NCBI RefSeq assembly: GCF_000757845.1
Contig: NZ_CP007753.1
Location: 248,001 to 312,000, forward strand
Direction: 5' to 3'
DNA: 64,000 nucleotides
Source: Prochlorococcus sp. MIT 0604
GTDB lineage: Bacteria > Cyanobacteriota > Cyanobacteriia > PCC-6307 > Cyanobiaceae
Shown: in pieces, positions 46,152-55,801 of the stretch
Numbering within the stretch: the first letter of the stretch is position 1
How the letters are laid out: each line of letters begins with the position of its first letter
Translations under genes and position numbers: made by a program
The notes under the pieces: generated by a model
What the model was told of the DNA's origin: nothing
Databases searched by the model: none
The model's input: the letters and a program-made list of their open reading frames with translations, nothing else

Positions 46152-47606
46152 TTGACACCTGATAAATTAGATAAGATAAAATTTGGAACTGATGGTTGGA
46201 GAGGCATTATTGGTTTTGATTTTAACCTTTCCAATCTTTCAAGGGTTGTTGTCGCTGCATGTCAGGAGTTGCATTATCAATACTATAAAGAAGTTAATTC
46301 AAAGAAAATTATTATTGGATATGATCGTAGATTTATGGCTTGTGAATTCGCAAAGCAAATAGTGCCTTTTGTAAGAGGATGCGGTTTCGAACCGATCTTA
46401 TCTGATAGCTTTGTTACAACACCCTCTTGTAGTTTCTATGCCAAAGAAGTCGGTTGTCTTGGAGCGTTAGTAATTACAGCAAGTCATAATCCATATAATT
46501 GGCTAGGTCTGAAAATAAAGAGCTTTAATGGATGTTCTGTTGACGAATCTTTTACAAGTGAAGTTGAAAAAAGATTAATGCTTGGAAATTCAATTGAAAA
46601 AATAGATGGTATTAATCAATTGGTAGATATTAAGAAATTTCATTTAGATAGAATTAAATCCCTTTTTGATATTGACTTTATTTCTAAGAGATTAAAAAAA
46701 ATGAAATTGCGAATTTTTGTAGATTCTATGCATGGTTCAGCTGCAAATTGTATGGCTGAGATTTTTGCTGCTAATGATTTAGAAGTTATTTCAGAAATCA
46801 GGAAAGATGCTGATCCTTTTTTTGGAGGAAAACCTCCTGAACCTCTTTTGAATTATGCAGATGATCTAAAACAAATACTAATGAAAAATTCAACAAATGA
46901 AGTGAAAACTTTAGGAATTATATTTGATGGTGATGGTGATAGAATTGCGGCAATTGATGAAAAAGGAAGATACTCTAGTACTCAAGATTTACTCCCATAT
47001 TTTATTTGCTATTTGGGCGAAATTAAAAATAATTCTTATCCAGTTTTAAAGACTGTTAGTGGTTCAGATATTATTAAAAATATATCAGAGAGTCAAAATA
47101 GAGATGTTTTTGAACTTCCAGTTGGCTTTAAATATATTGCTGAAAAAATGATTAAAGAAAAAATATTTATTGGAGGAGAGGAATCTGGGGGCGTTGGTTT
47201 TGGTGACTTTATGCCTGAAAGAGATGCTCTATATGCAGCGATGGTTTTATTAAATGGAATTGCTGAAAAATCTCAATATTTATATGAAACTTTAGATGAA
47301 ATACAAGAAGATTTTGGGCCAAGTTTTTATAAAAGAATTGATATTAAATTTCCAAATCAGTCAGAAAAAAATAACGTAAAAGAATTTATCATAGATAATA
47401 TTCCAGAGAATATTAATAATCACAAGTTAAAAAGTATCTCAAAGATCGATGGAATAAAGTTGAGAATTGATAAAAATTTTTGGCTTCTGTTTAGGTTTTC
47501 AGGAACGGAACCTCTTTTAAGGTTATATTGTGAAGCACCAAAAGAATCTTATCTAATTGAGGTATTAGAGTGGGGTCAAGAATTTATAAATTTGACAGGA
47601 AAATAA
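46152..47606 (+). CDS. Phosphoglucomutase/phosphomannomutase family protein
   Basis: A 484-residue alpha-phosphohexomutase. The N-terminal motif KFGTDGWRGIIG, the active-site serine loop VITASHNPYNWLG, the metal loop FDGDGDRIA, the sugar motif GGEESGGVG and the C-terminal FSGTEPLLRL are all present. The GEESGG motif fits phosphoglucomutase/phosphomannomutase rather than GlmM (which is at 13337). It starts with TTG and its end is followed two bases later by rdgB; the pair is probably one transcript. Confidence 0.93.
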   Translation: MTPDKLDKIKFGTDGWRGIIGFDFNLSNLSRVVVAACQELHYQYYKEVNSKKIIIGYDRRFMACEFAKQIVPFVRGCGFEPILSDSFVTTPSCSFYAKEVGCLGALVITASHNPYNWLGLKIKSFNGCSVDESFTSEVEKRLMLGNSIEKIDGINQLVDIKKFHLDRIKSLFDIDFISKRLKKMKLRIFVDSMHGSAANCMAEIFAANDLEVISEIRKDADPFFGGKPPEPLLNYADDLKQILMKNSTNEVKTLGIIFDGDGDRIAAIDEKGRYSSTQDLLPYFICYLGEIKNNSYPVLKTVSGSDIIKNISESQNRDVFELPVGFKYIAEKMIKEKIFIGGEESGGVGFGDFMPERDALYAAMVLLNGIAEKSQYLYETLDEIQEDFGPSFYKRIDIKFPNQSEKNNVKEFIIDNIPENINNHKLKSISKIDGIKLRIDKNFWLLFRFSGTEPLLRLYCEAPKESYLIEVLEWGQEFINLTGK

Positions 47607-47608
47607 GG

Positions 47609-48184
47609 ATGAAAAATTTATTTTTGGCGAGTAAGAATAAAGGTAAAATTGAAGAATATAAGAAATTGCTTGCTGGAGTTAATTGTAAATTGTTACTCCA
47701 GCCAGAATCATTAGAAGTTGAAGAGGATGGACTGACATTTAGAGATAATGCAATTAAAAAAGCGAGTGAAGTTTCGAGAATAACGAATAATTTTTCAATA
47801 GCAGATGATTCAGGAATTTGTATTGAATCACTAGGTGGTAAGCCTGGCATTTACTCATCTAGATATGCAGAAAATGATCAGAAGAGAATTGAACGAGTTT
47901 TAAGAGAACTTGATGGAGTTCAAAATAGAAGTGCTTTCTTTATTGCTAATATTTGTGTTTGTTCCCCAAATGGTGAAGTGATTATTGAATCTGAGGCTAA
48001 ATGTCATGGCAAAATTATTTTAAACCCCAGAGGAAAAAGTGGTTTTGGGTATGACCCAATTTTTGAGGAGAGTTCTACCAGATTAACTTTCGCAGAAATG
48101 AATAATGATATTAAAGAATCTTGTAGTCATAGAGGTAAAGCATTAAAAAAAATTATTCCAGATTTAATTGAAATTTTTTCTTAA
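47609..48184 (+). CDS. rdgB: Non-canonical purine NTP pyrophosphatase (XTP/dITPase)
   Basis: Hydrolyses dITP and XTP to prevent mutagenic incorporation. The start is at ATG 47609, preceded by AAGG, because the protein then begins MKNLFLASKNKGKIEEYKKLL, the family's opening; an upstream in-frame ATG at 47570 lies inside the previous gene. Other motifs: ADDSGICIESLGGKPGIYSSRYA and GKSGFGYDPIF, with SHRGKAL near the end. About 191 residues. Confidence 0.95.
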   Translation: MKNLFLASKNKGKIEEYKKLLAGVNCKLLLQPESLEVEEDGLTFRDNAIKKASEVSRITNNFSIADDSGICIESLGGKPGIYSSRYAENDQKRIERVLRELDGVQNRSAFFIANICVCSPNGEVIIESEAKCHGKIILNPRGKSGFGYDPIFEESSTRLTFAEMNNDIKESCSHRGKALKKIIPDLIEIFS

Positions 48185-48186
48185 AT

Positions 48187-49671
48187 TCAATTAACCCAAG
48201 ATCCATGAAGGCCATGAGGAATTGAAATGGGTAATTCATAAACAGCTAATTCTTTTAAGTCTTTTGCGTCTAGTATCACTAAATCGCTTCCTCTTCTTTC
48301 TCCGTTCCATAGAAGTATAAATAAAAATCCCTCATCTTCTTTTAAAGAGTTTTCTGATGGAACCATAATTGGTTCACTAACAAATCCACTTGGACCTGCT
48401 GACCAGAAAATCTCTTCCTTAGAAGTTAAATTTATTTTTTTTATTGCTTGAAGTGGAGCGTTCCCCAGCTTTTGAGATGTGCTTGCCATCCAACTAAAAG
48501 TTGCTTTTAATCCTAAGTTTTTAGGATTAACAACAGCAAATTCACAACATTGTTCACTGAAAGTTTCAAGTTCACAAGTTTTTTTCTTTAGATCGATAAT
48601 TGATCTTTTCAGTTTTCCTTCTGGATATTTATCAAAGTCAATATCCCTGAAATTCTCGTCTGGACCAACTGATGGGAAATCATCATAAAAAATACTATCT
48701 AATACGATTTTGGAATCTTTTTCAAATGCGTTTATATGATGAAAAACGAATCCTTCTGGAGCATCTATTGTTAAAGGAGCCTGTCCTCTAAATAATCCAC
48801 TTTCTCTGGGGATGATAAAAAACTTTGACTTTTTATTTGGGTTTGACTTTAGACATTGTGCTGCTCCTCTTTGGCCCATTACAAATGGAAGAGGATTGAA
48901 ATCAATAGCATTCTGTAAAAATATTGCCCAATTAGTTGTAATGGCGAAGTCATGAAGGAATGCAAAGCCATTAAAGGTATCTTTCCTATCAAAAATGAGC
49001 TCTCCAGAATTTGTACCAGCATTATTAAACTCCATTAATCTAATGGTACTTTTTGGCCCTGTTTGTACTCCAAAAGTGACTAAAAGTTCTGAAGATGCAT
49101 TTGAGTTTAGGTCTGTTTTGGGATGAGCACTGAATGCTTCGTTAGGCTTGAGTACTCCTTTTAATGTTGTTAAACCAATAGTTTCAAGACTATCAGGATC
49201 CATTGCATGTGGACCCGCTGCTTCCCATAATGCGAGAATTTCATCTCCTAATTTAATGACATGTGTATTAGCGATATTCTTGAAATTTAGATCTAACACA
49301 TTGTTTAAGATTCCTCCATTTTTTTGTGTTCCAAAAACACCTCTATAAATAAATTTATCTATTTTTTCTTCTTCCAAATAGCCTTTAGTCTTAACAAATC
49401 TATTTGTTAAGAATGGCTGACCATTTTCGAATTTTATGGATGTTATCATCCCATCACCATCAAATGGATGATGAACCCATTGTCCACCTCTCTCTAATAT
49501 TCCTGGTCCATTTCTTAATAGTGTTCCATTTAAATTTTTAATATTATTACCTTTGCTAATTTTTAGAGGCTCTTTAGTTAGCTCCTTTTCTACATTTTGA
49601 TAAGCACTTGACCAATCTTCTTTTTTAAAAATATTAAATTTATCAATTTTTTTATCTTGTAAATTAGTCAC
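48187..49671 (-). CDS. Carotenoid cleavage oxygenase family protein
   Basis: A 494-residue non-heme iron(II) dioxygenase of the RPE65/CCD family, which cleaves carotenoids or apocarotenoids. The four iron histidines can be seen in GPHAMDP, FLHDFAIT, FHHINAFEK and the C-terminal PHGLHGSWV. The N-terminal GTLLRNGPGILERGG and HHPFDGDGMI motifs are also typical. Substrate is uncertain. The start is GTG. The 3' end lies two bases from rdgB on the other strand. Confidence 0.9.
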   Translation of the reverse strand: MTNLQDKKIDKFNIFKKEDWSSAYQNVEKELTKEPLKISKGNNIKNLNGTLLRNGPGILERGGQWVHHPFDGDGMITSIKFENGQPFLTNRFVKTKGYLEEEKIDKFIYRGVFGTQKNGGILNNVLDLNFKNIANTHVIKLGDEILALWEAAGPHAMDPDSLETIGLTTLKGVLKPNEAFSAHPKTDLNSNASSELLVTFGVQTGPKSTIRLMEFNNAGTNSGELIFDRKDTFNGFAFLHDFAITTNWAIFLQNAIDFNPLPFVMGQRGAAQCLKSNPNKKSKFFIIPRESGLFRGQAPLTIDAPEGFVFHHINAFEKDSKIVLDSIFYDDFPSVGPDENFRDIDFDKYPEGKLKRSIIDLKKKTCELETFSEQCCEFAVVNPKNLGLKATFSWMASTSQKLGNAPLQAIKKINLTSKEEIFWSAGPSGFVSEPIMVPSENSLKEDEGFLFILLWNGERRGSDLVILDAKDLKELAVYELPISIPHGLHGSWVN

Positions 49672-49743
49672 AACAAAATAATTACTTTATCTATTTTCGC
49701 CAAAAATCAACTGAATTGTGGATGATTAGAAAAAATTCCTATT

Positions 49744-50349
49744 TTATTGTTTTTCTAACATTCCTTTACTGCTTGGAATTGAATCAGATCTTCTTGGATC
49801 TCTCTCAGTAGCCATTCTCATTGCTCTTGAAAAAGCTTTAAAGCATGCCTCAACTATGTGATGTGAATTACTTCCTCGTATTTGATTAATATGCAGAGTA
49901 ATACCGCTGTTATTTACAAAGGCAATAAAAAACTCTCTTACTAGTTCAGTATCATAATTTCCTATTCTAGGGGCTTTTAATTGAAGATCATAAGATAGAT
50001 GCGGTCTACCAGAGCAGTCTAAAGTGACTTGAACTAATGCTTCATCTAATGGGGCAAAGAAATGTCCAAATCTGCTTATTCCTTTTCTTTCTCCCAAGGC
50101 TTTTGAAAATGCTTTGCCTAATGCAATTCCTACATCTTCATTTGTATGATGATCATCAATATGGGTATCTCCAATTGCTTTTATTTTTAAATCGAACAAA
50201 CCATGACTGGATATTTGATGAAGCATATGATCTAAGAATGGTATCCCGGTATCAATCTCACAAATTCCATTTCCGTCTAAGTTTATAAATACAGAAATAT
50301 CTGTTTCATTCGTTTTTCTTTTTATTTTAGATTGCCTTAGAGCTGACAT
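49744..50349 (-). CDS. hisB: Imidazoleglycerol-phosphate dehydratase
   Basis: Sixth step of histidine synthesis, dependent on manganese. Metal-binding histidine clusters are present: [27 protein letters not shown] and the repeat-like [17 protein letters not shown]. 201 residues, single-function form (no HisB-N phosphatase). It follows fabI on the same strand by 20 bases, so they may be co-transcribed. Confidence 0.96.
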   Translation of the reverse strand: MSALRQSKIKRKTNETDISVFINLDGNGICEIDTGIPFLDHMLHQISSHGLFDLKIKAIGDTHIDDHHTNEDVGIALGKAFSKALGERKGISRFGHFFAPLDEALVQVTLDCSGRPHLSYDLQLKAPRIGNYDTELVREFFIAFVNNSGITLHINQIRGSNSHHIVEACFKAFSRAMRMATERDPRRSDSIPSSKGMLEKQ

Positions 50350-50369
50350 TTTTATGCAAAAAACTTAGT

Positions 50370-51152
50370 TTACATTCCATTAATGCAGTAACCCGCATCA
50401 ACATAAATTGTTTGGCCTGAAATGCCGCTAGAGAGATCACTTAATAAAAAAGCAGCTGTATTTCCTACTTCTGTTTGAGTGACTGTTCTGCGTAAAGGTG
50501 CCTTTTCTTCAACATTGTGAATCATATCTAAAATGCCACCTATAGCAGAACTCGCAAGTGTTCTTATCGGCCCAGCACTTATTGCGTTAACTCTGACTTG
50601 TTTTTCGGGACCAAGTTCTGCAGAAAGATATCTTACTGAAGCTTCTAAAGCTGCTTTAGCAACTCCCATCACGTTATAGTTAGGAATCGCCCTTTCTGAA
50701 CCTAAATAAGTTAATGAGACAACTCCAGCACCATCACTAAAAAGTGGTTTTGCTGCTTTACATAAAGGTGCTAACGAATACGCACTTATATTAAGAGCCC
50801 TATCAAAACCCTCTGAAGTGGTAGCACTATAATCTCCAATCAATTCATCGCGTCCTGCAAATGCTAGGCAGTGAACTAATCCGTCAATTTTTCCCCAATT
50901 GTCTTTTATATTTTTAAAGATTTCTTCAATTTGAGCTGGATTTTGAACATCAAGAGGCAAAAATAAAGATGGGTTTAAAGGTTTAGTTAGTTCTCTAACT
51001 TTAGACTCGAATCTTCCCTTATCATCAGGCAAATATGTGATTCCAAGTTCTGCGCCAGCTTTTGAAAGTTGTTGAGCGATACCCCATGCTATTGAACGAT
51101 TGTTAGCAATTCCTGTAACAAGAATTTTTTTGCCAGTTAGATTTAGAAGCAT
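50370..51152 (-). CDS. fabI: Enoyl-[acyl-carrier-protein] reductase (NADH)
   Basis: Completes each cycle of fatty acid elongation. Short-chain dehydrogenase fold with the FabI signature: KILVTGIANNRSIAWGIA, then GLVHCLAFA, and the Tyr-x6-Lys catalytic pair in PNYNVMGVAKAALEAS. 260 residues. The C-terminal GISGQTIYVDAGYCINGM is typical. In this genome type it is a single essential copy. Confidence 0.97.
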   Translation of the reverse strand: MLLNLTGKKILVTGIANNRSIAWGIAQQLSKAGAELGITYLPDDKGRFESKVRELTKPLNPSLFLPLDVQNPAQIEEIFKNIKDNWGKIDGLVHCLAFAGRDELIGDYSATTSEGFDRALNISAYSLAPLCKAAKPLFSDGAGVVSLTYLGSERAIPNYNVMGVAKAALEASVRYLSAELGPEKQVRVNAISAGPIRTLASSAIGGILDMIHNVEEKAPLRRTVTQTEVGNTAAFLLSDLSSGISGQTIYVDAGYCINGM

Positions 51153-51257
51153 TTTGTTTATTATTTCTATTATTCTCCTATATAAAAGTACCTATCTTTG
51201 CGGATTACTGCAAAATATACAATAATTTTCAAATATCAAAGAATTTTTAAATTGAAC

Positions 51258-51851
51258 ATGGTAAGAACAAATTCTATGGTTTTGGAATTAGGTTTTCAAT
51301 TACCGAATTTCGAAATGTTAAATGCTAATTCTTTAAAAAATGAATATTTTAATTCTCATAATCTAGATAATCGGCATTTACTTTTAATGTTTATTTGTGC
51401 CCATTGTCCATTTGTTAAATATATTGAGAATCAAATTTTCACCTTAAGTAAAGAAATTGAAAATACAGTTCAAACAGTTGCAATTTCTAGTAATGATATT
51501 GTTACTCATCCTTCAGATTCTCCTAAAAATTTGAGATTACAAGCACAAACACAGGGATGGAGTTTTCCTTATCTATATGATGAAAATCAAAGTTTTGCTA
51601 AGAAATTAAAAGCGGCTTGCACCCCAGATTTTTATCTTTTTTCAAATGAAGGAGATGGTGATTTTTTCTTGTATTATCATGGCCAATTAGACGATAGTAG
51701 ACCAGGTAATAATATCCCTCTATCTGGAAAAGATTTGGGCTCTGCCGTAGAAGATTTGAATCAAGATAATTCTTATCCTTCAAATCAAATGCCTTCTTTA
51801 GGTTGCAATATAAAATGGACTCCTGGTAAAGAACCAAGTTGGTTTAAATGA
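51258..51851 (+). CDS. Thioredoxin-fold redox protein (AhpC/TSA-like)
   Basis: A 197-residue protein in the thioredoxin superfamily. The start at ATG 51258 gives an opening VRTNSMVLELGFQLPNFEML that resembles peroxiredoxins; a longer TTG start at 51198 would add 20 unconserved residues. The active site is FICAHCPFVKYIENQI, a CxxC pair in an unusual context (CAHC), and the cis-proline is in ACTPDFYLFSNEGD. It is likely a thiol-based redox enzyme, substrate unknown. Confidence 0.82.
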   Translation: MVRTNSMVLELGFQLPNFEMLNANSLKNEYFNSHNLDNRHLLLMFICAHCPFVKYIENQIFTLSKEIENTVQTVAISSNDIVTHPSDSPKNLRLQAQTQGWSFPYLYDENQSFAKKLKAACTPDFYLFSNEGDGDFFLYYHGQLDDSRPGNNIPLSGKDLGSAVEDLNQDNSYPSNQMPSLGCNIKWTPGKEPSWFK

Positions 51852-51904
51852 ATTAAAAATTTTTTTTACCCATAGAAATATGGTTTAGGGTTAATATACT
51901 TATT

Positions 51905-53110
51905 ATGCAGATACCTCCATTTACTTTAGAAAGGCAGTTCCAAGAAATTGGCTCTGAAATTGAGAGTGAGGTTTTTAAAGTTTTAAAAGGGGGCCAGTAT
52001 ATTGGTGGACAAGAAATTGCCAAATTTGAGGAGAGTTTTTCAAATCTGATTGGTGTTGAAAATACTATTGGATGTAATAGTGGAACTGATGCTTTAGTCT
52101 TAGCTTTGCGCGCATTAGATATTGGTGTTGGTGATGAAGTTATTACCTCATCTTTTAGCTTTTTTGCAACTGCAGAGGCTATTAGTGCAGTTGGTGCTAA
52201 TCCTGTTTTGGTAGATATAGATCCAGAAACTTATCTTATTAATACTGAACTAATAGAACAAGAAATAAATTCTAATACCAAAGCAATTATGCCAGTTCAT
52301 CTATTTGGTAATGCAGTGAATATGACATTAATAAAATCTTTGGCCAAGAAATATGACTTAAAAGTAATCGAAGATTGTGCTCAGGCAACATGCACAATGT
52401 GGGAAACTTCCAAAGTTGGTAGTATCGGTGATATAGGCTGTTTTAGCTTTTTCCCTACTAAAAATTTAGGAGCTGCTGGAGATGGTGGAGCAGTAACAAC
52501 TTCAGATCAGAAGATTGCAAAAAAAATTAGAGAACTGGCTGTTCATGGCAGCCCAATAAGATATCATCATACCCAAATTGGATACAACAGCAGACTTGAT
52601 ACCATTCAAGCTGCCATATTAAATATTAAAATTAAATATATTTCTGAGTGGATTAGTAATCGCCAAAAAATTGCTAAAAATTACCTTGATTTATTAGAAA
52701 AAAATCCCTTTATTAGTTTTCCAAAAATTAACTCTGATTCAATTTCCCATTCTTGGAATCAATTTGTAATCAAATTAAGAAACGATAAATATTTTTTAAA
52801 TGAAGATTTTTCAAATTTATTTGATACTGATTGCAAAAAATACTATTCCTTAAGAAATTTAGTAAAACAACAACTTTTTGAAAAAGGTATTAATTCAATT
52901 ATTTATTATCCAATTCCAATACACGCACAAATAGCTTACAAAAATAAAAATTTTTCTAGAACAAAACTCATTAATACAGAGAGAATTTGTACAGAAGTTC
53001 TTAGTCTTCCAATGTTTCCTGAAATTTCTTATGAAGAGCAAGTTTATGTAGCAGAAAATTTAAATAAAGTTTTAAAAAATTGTATAGAGGAAATTCAAAT
53101 TTCAGCATAA
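51905..53110 (+). CDS. DegT/DnrJ/EryC1/StrS family PLP aminotransferase
   Basis: A 401-residue PLP-dependent enzyme of the sugar aminotransferase group. The phosphate/PLP motifs are NTIGCNSGTDALVLALRAL, EDCAQATCTM and the Schiff-base lysine in FFPTKNLGAAGDGGAV; GYNSRLDTIQAAIL is also typical. Such enzymes make amino sugars for surface polysaccharide. No other sugar-modification genes lie nearby. Its end overlaps the photolyase gene by 16 bases, convergently. Confidence 0.9.
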   Translation: MQIPPFTLERQFQEIGSEIESEVFKVLKGGQYIGGQEIAKFEESFSNLIGVENTIGCNSGTDALVLALRALDIGVGDEVITSSFSFFATAEAISAVGANPVLVDIDPETYLINTELIEQEINSNTKAIMPVHLFGNAVNMTLIKSLAKKYDLKVIEDCAQATCTMWETSKVGSIGDIGCFSFFPTKNLGAAGDGGAVTTSDQKIAKKIRELAVHGSPIRYHHTQIGYNSRLDTIQAAILNIKIKYISEWISNRQKIAKNYLDLLEKNPFISFPKINSDSISHSWNQFVIKLRNDKYFLNEDFSNLFDTDCKKYYSLRNLVKQQLFEKGINSIIYYPIPIHAQIAYKNKNFSRTKLINTERICTEVLSLPMFPEISYEEQVYVAENLNKVLKNCIEEIQISA

Positions 53111-54531
53111 AGTGATTTAAATAATCTTTGTTGTATGTTGTGATTGACAATAGGGCTTGAATAATTATTTTTTTCTAAATTAGATATCTCCCCATTTAAT
53201 AATTCTGAATTTGACACTTTAGATAATTCAGGAATCCAATATTTTATATATTCGCAAATAGGATCAAATTTTTTTGCTTGGGTATACGGATTAAATATTC
53301 TAAGTGGTTTTGGATCCATACCGCTACTGGCGCTCCACTGCCATCCCCCATTATTTGCAGCTAAGTCTCCATCAACCAAAGTTTCCATAAATTTTTTCTC
53401 GCCCATTTGCCAATTGCATATAAGATCTTTTACCAGAAATGAAGCGACTATCATCCTACATCTGTTATGCATCCAGCCAGTACTATTTAGTTGACGCATT
53501 GCAGCATCAACTATAGGTACTCCGGTCTCTCCGTGGCTCCAATGCTGAAACCATTCATTATTATTTTGCCATGGAAAGTGATCCCATTTTTTTCTATATG
53601 GACCTTTCTCTAGCTCTGGGAAATGAAATAAGCAATGTTGATAAAATTCACGCCAAACAATTTCTTTTTGCCAAGTTTCAATTGATAGGTAATTTCCTTG
53701 ATTTGTAAAATCTGAATTTAAATTTAATGTGGCGTTCCAAATTTTTCTAATGCTAATGGTGCCGAATCTGAGAGATGCACTTAGAAAAGATGTCCCATTA
53801 TGGGAAGGAAAATCTCGTGCAGAATTATAAGAATATATTTTTTTTTCGTTAATGAAGTTTTCTAATAATGTTTCTGCAGCATTCTCTCCAGGTCTACATG
53901 GACAAATATTCGAACCAGGAAATTTGATATTTTTGATAAATTTCTCTAGAACCGAATCAGATGAATTTATTGTCTTATTTTCTTTGAGTTTATTATCTAT
54001 ATCTTTAAACTCAAAAAAAACTTTATCTTGTTCATATGGACCTAATAAATCCATTTTTGATTTAAGGTTTTTATAAAAAGGCCCATAAACAGAATAAGGT
54101 TTATTATTTCCGGAAAATATTTTTAAAGGTTCTACTAATAAGTGATCCCAAGTTTCAATAACTTGAATATTTTGTTCTTCTAAATTTTTTTTTATTTTTA
54201 AATCGCGATTAATCTCATAAGGTTCCATTGATCTATTCCAAAAAACAAATTTAGCATCTATTTTCTTTGCTAATTGAGGAATTATTAATACAGGATCTCC
54301 TTCTTCCATGATTAATCTACTACCCATTTTTTTCCAATTATTTCCTAATTCTTGAAGCGAATTTCCTAGAAACCAAGCTCTTGAACTTGCATTGAAATCG
54401 TGTGGGTAATTTTTATCAAAAATGTAAGTTGAAGTAATAGCATTTGATAATGAAAATGCTTTGATTAAAGCTTGATTGTCAAATATTCTTAAATCCCTTC
54501 TATGCCAAAAAAGTATTCTAGGTTTGTTCAT
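53095..54531 (-). CDS. phrA: Deoxyribodipyrimidine photolyase (class I CPD family)
   Basis: Repairs UV-induced pyrimidine dimers with blue light. 478 residues with an N-terminal photolyase domain (FWHRRDLRIFDNQAL and TSTYIFDK) and a C-terminal FAD domain with RREF-type WREFYQHCLFHFPE, the conserved MRQLNSTGWMHNRCRMIVASFL and DGDLAANNGGWQWSASSG. It could be a cryptochrome, but the repair motif is intact. Its start overlaps the Nudix gene by four bases, upstream on the same strand. A folate biosynthesis gene, folK, lies two genes away. Confidence 0.92.
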   Translation of the reverse strand: MNKPRILFWHRRDLRIFDNQALIKAFSLSNAITSTYIFDKNYPHDFNASSRAWFLGNSLQELGNNWKKMGSRLIMEEGDPVLIIPQLAKKIDAKFVFWNRSMEPYEINRDLKIKKNLEEQNIQVIETWDHLLVEPLKIFSGNNKPYSVYGPFYKNLKSKMDLLGPYEQDKVFFEFKDIDNKLKENKTINSSDSVLEKFIKNIKFPGSNICPCRPGENAAETLLENFINEKKIYSYNSARDFPSHNGTSFLSASLRFGTISIRKIWNATLNLNSDFTNQGNYLSIETWQKEIVWREFYQHCLFHFPELEKGPYRKKWDHFPWQNNNEWFQHWSHGETGVPIVDAAMRQLNSTGWMHNRCRMIVASFLVKDLICNWQMGEKKFMETLVDGDLAANNGGWQWSASSGMDPKPLRIFNPYTQAKKFDPICEYIKYWIPELSKVSNSELLNGEISNLEKNNYSSPIVNHNIQQRLFKSLYAEI

Positions 54532-55091
54532 AATTTATCTAAAAATTGTTTAGCTCTAAACCAAGCTGTCACAGTTTTTGCGTCAAGAATCTCATCCCCA
54601 CTAGAAATAAGATTATCTAGTTCGTTCGGATCTAAAATTAATACTTCTATATCTTCATCTAAATCTCCTTTAACCTCGGAATTTGGTTTGCTCAAATCAC
54701 GAGCTAAAAATAAATAGATTTCTTCATCTGCATAACCAGGAGCAGGGACAAGAGTTCCTAGTTCATCCCATTTGTTTGCACTGAATCCAGTCTCTTCTTG
54801 TATTTCTCTTTGAATTGAATTAATAGGTGTTTCACCTATTTCTAATGTACCCGCTGGAAATTCTAATAAATACCTTGAAACAGCAAATCTATATTGCCGA
54901 AGAATGATAACTTTATTGTCTTTTGTAATAGGTACGGCTAATGCTGCCCCAGGATGCTTAATGTATCCATATTCACCTTCATGTCCATTTGGAAGCTCAA
55001 TTCTATTTATTTCGAAACTAAATTTTTTTGACTTTAACTCAGATATTTTTTCTTTAAAAATGGATCTTTTTACAAAATTTTTGTTGCCCAT
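54528..55091 (-). CDS. Nudix hydrolase
   Basis: A 187-residue Nudix enzyme of the ADP-ribose pyrophosphatase type. The Nudix box GTLEIGETPINSIQREIQEETGF is complete (R, E and EE all present), preceded by LLEFPAGTLEIGE and followed by PAPGYADEEIYLFLARD. Substrate is likely a nucleoside diphosphate sugar. The preceding gene on the same strand is folK, 47 bases away, and its own stop overlaps the photolyase start by four bases. Confidence 0.92.
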   Translation of the reverse strand: MGNKNFVKRSIFKEKISELKSKKFSFEINRIELPNGHEGEYGYIKHPGAALAVPITKDNKVIILRQYRFAVSRYLLEFPAGTLEIGETPINSIQREIQEETGFSANKWDELGTLVPAPGYADEEIYLFLARDLSKPNSEVKGDLDEDIEVLILDPNELDNLISSGDEILDAKTVTAWFRAKQFLDKL

Positions 55092-55138
55092 AATTTTTAA
55101 ATAAAATCAGCTTAACAATTATTTTTTGGTTTTGTAGA

Positions 55139-55717
55139 TTATTTAATAGACCATTTTGCGTCATCAAACTTTGTGATTTTTTGGCTTCTACTTAAGATTT
55201 CAGATAGTGGTGTAATAACGAAATTCCGATTCATGAATCTAGGGTGAGGTAATGTTAATTCCTCGTCAAACGTATGCAAATCTTCCCACCAAAGAATATC
55301 TAAATCTAGGCATCTTGATAGCCATTTCTTACCCTTTGGCGTTTCTTCTCGTCCAAAAAATCTCTCTAATTTTTTTAGCTCTCTTAAAAGTAATTTCGCG
55401 TGTTTACTCGATGGTTTAGGGAAAGAATTACTTTTTATAAGTAATAGAGTATTTAAATAATTTGGCTGCTCATTTTCAACACCATAGGGTAATGTCTCAT
55501 AAATTGAAGACCAAAAAAAGTTTGCATGAAATTTGATTTTCTCTTCTTTTTCTTTGTTGGAACTATCTCCCCACTCATTTATTATTTCCTCTATTTTTGG
55601 TTTGCAAATTAATAGTGACTCAAGAGGGCTTCCGAATTTACTATCAATATTTGCTCCGAGGGATATACATAGTCCATTTTTGATATTAAGATTTGATAAT
55701 TCCACTACAAAAAACAA
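55139..55717 (-). CDS. folK: 2-amino-4-hydroxy-6-hydroxymethyldihydropteridine pyrophosphokinase
   Basis: Pyrophosphorylates the pterin for folate synthesis. Family motifs: [14 protein letters not shown], the [11 protein letters not shown] stretch and [28 protein letters not shown] with the metal-binding aspartates. About 192 residues, slightly long. The start is TTG at 55717, with GTG at 55706 equally possible. It is the first gene of a folK-Nudix-phrA run. Confidence 0.92.
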   Translation of the reverse strand: MFFVVELSNLNIKNGLCISLGANIDSKFGSPLESLLICKPKIEEIINEWGDSSNKEKEEKIKFHANFFWSSIYETLPYGVENEQPNYLNTLLLIKSNSFPKPSSKHAKLLLRELKKLERFFGREETPKGKKWLSRCLDLDILWWEDLHTFDEELTLPHPRFMNRNFVITPLSEILSRSQKITKFDDAKWSIK

Positions 55718-55801
55718 AGTTATTGGATAAATTCTATATCAGGCATTTTTAAATTGATTTTGAACCCCGAGTTAAAAGAAAAAGGAGAAATCAAAGATTT
55801 A

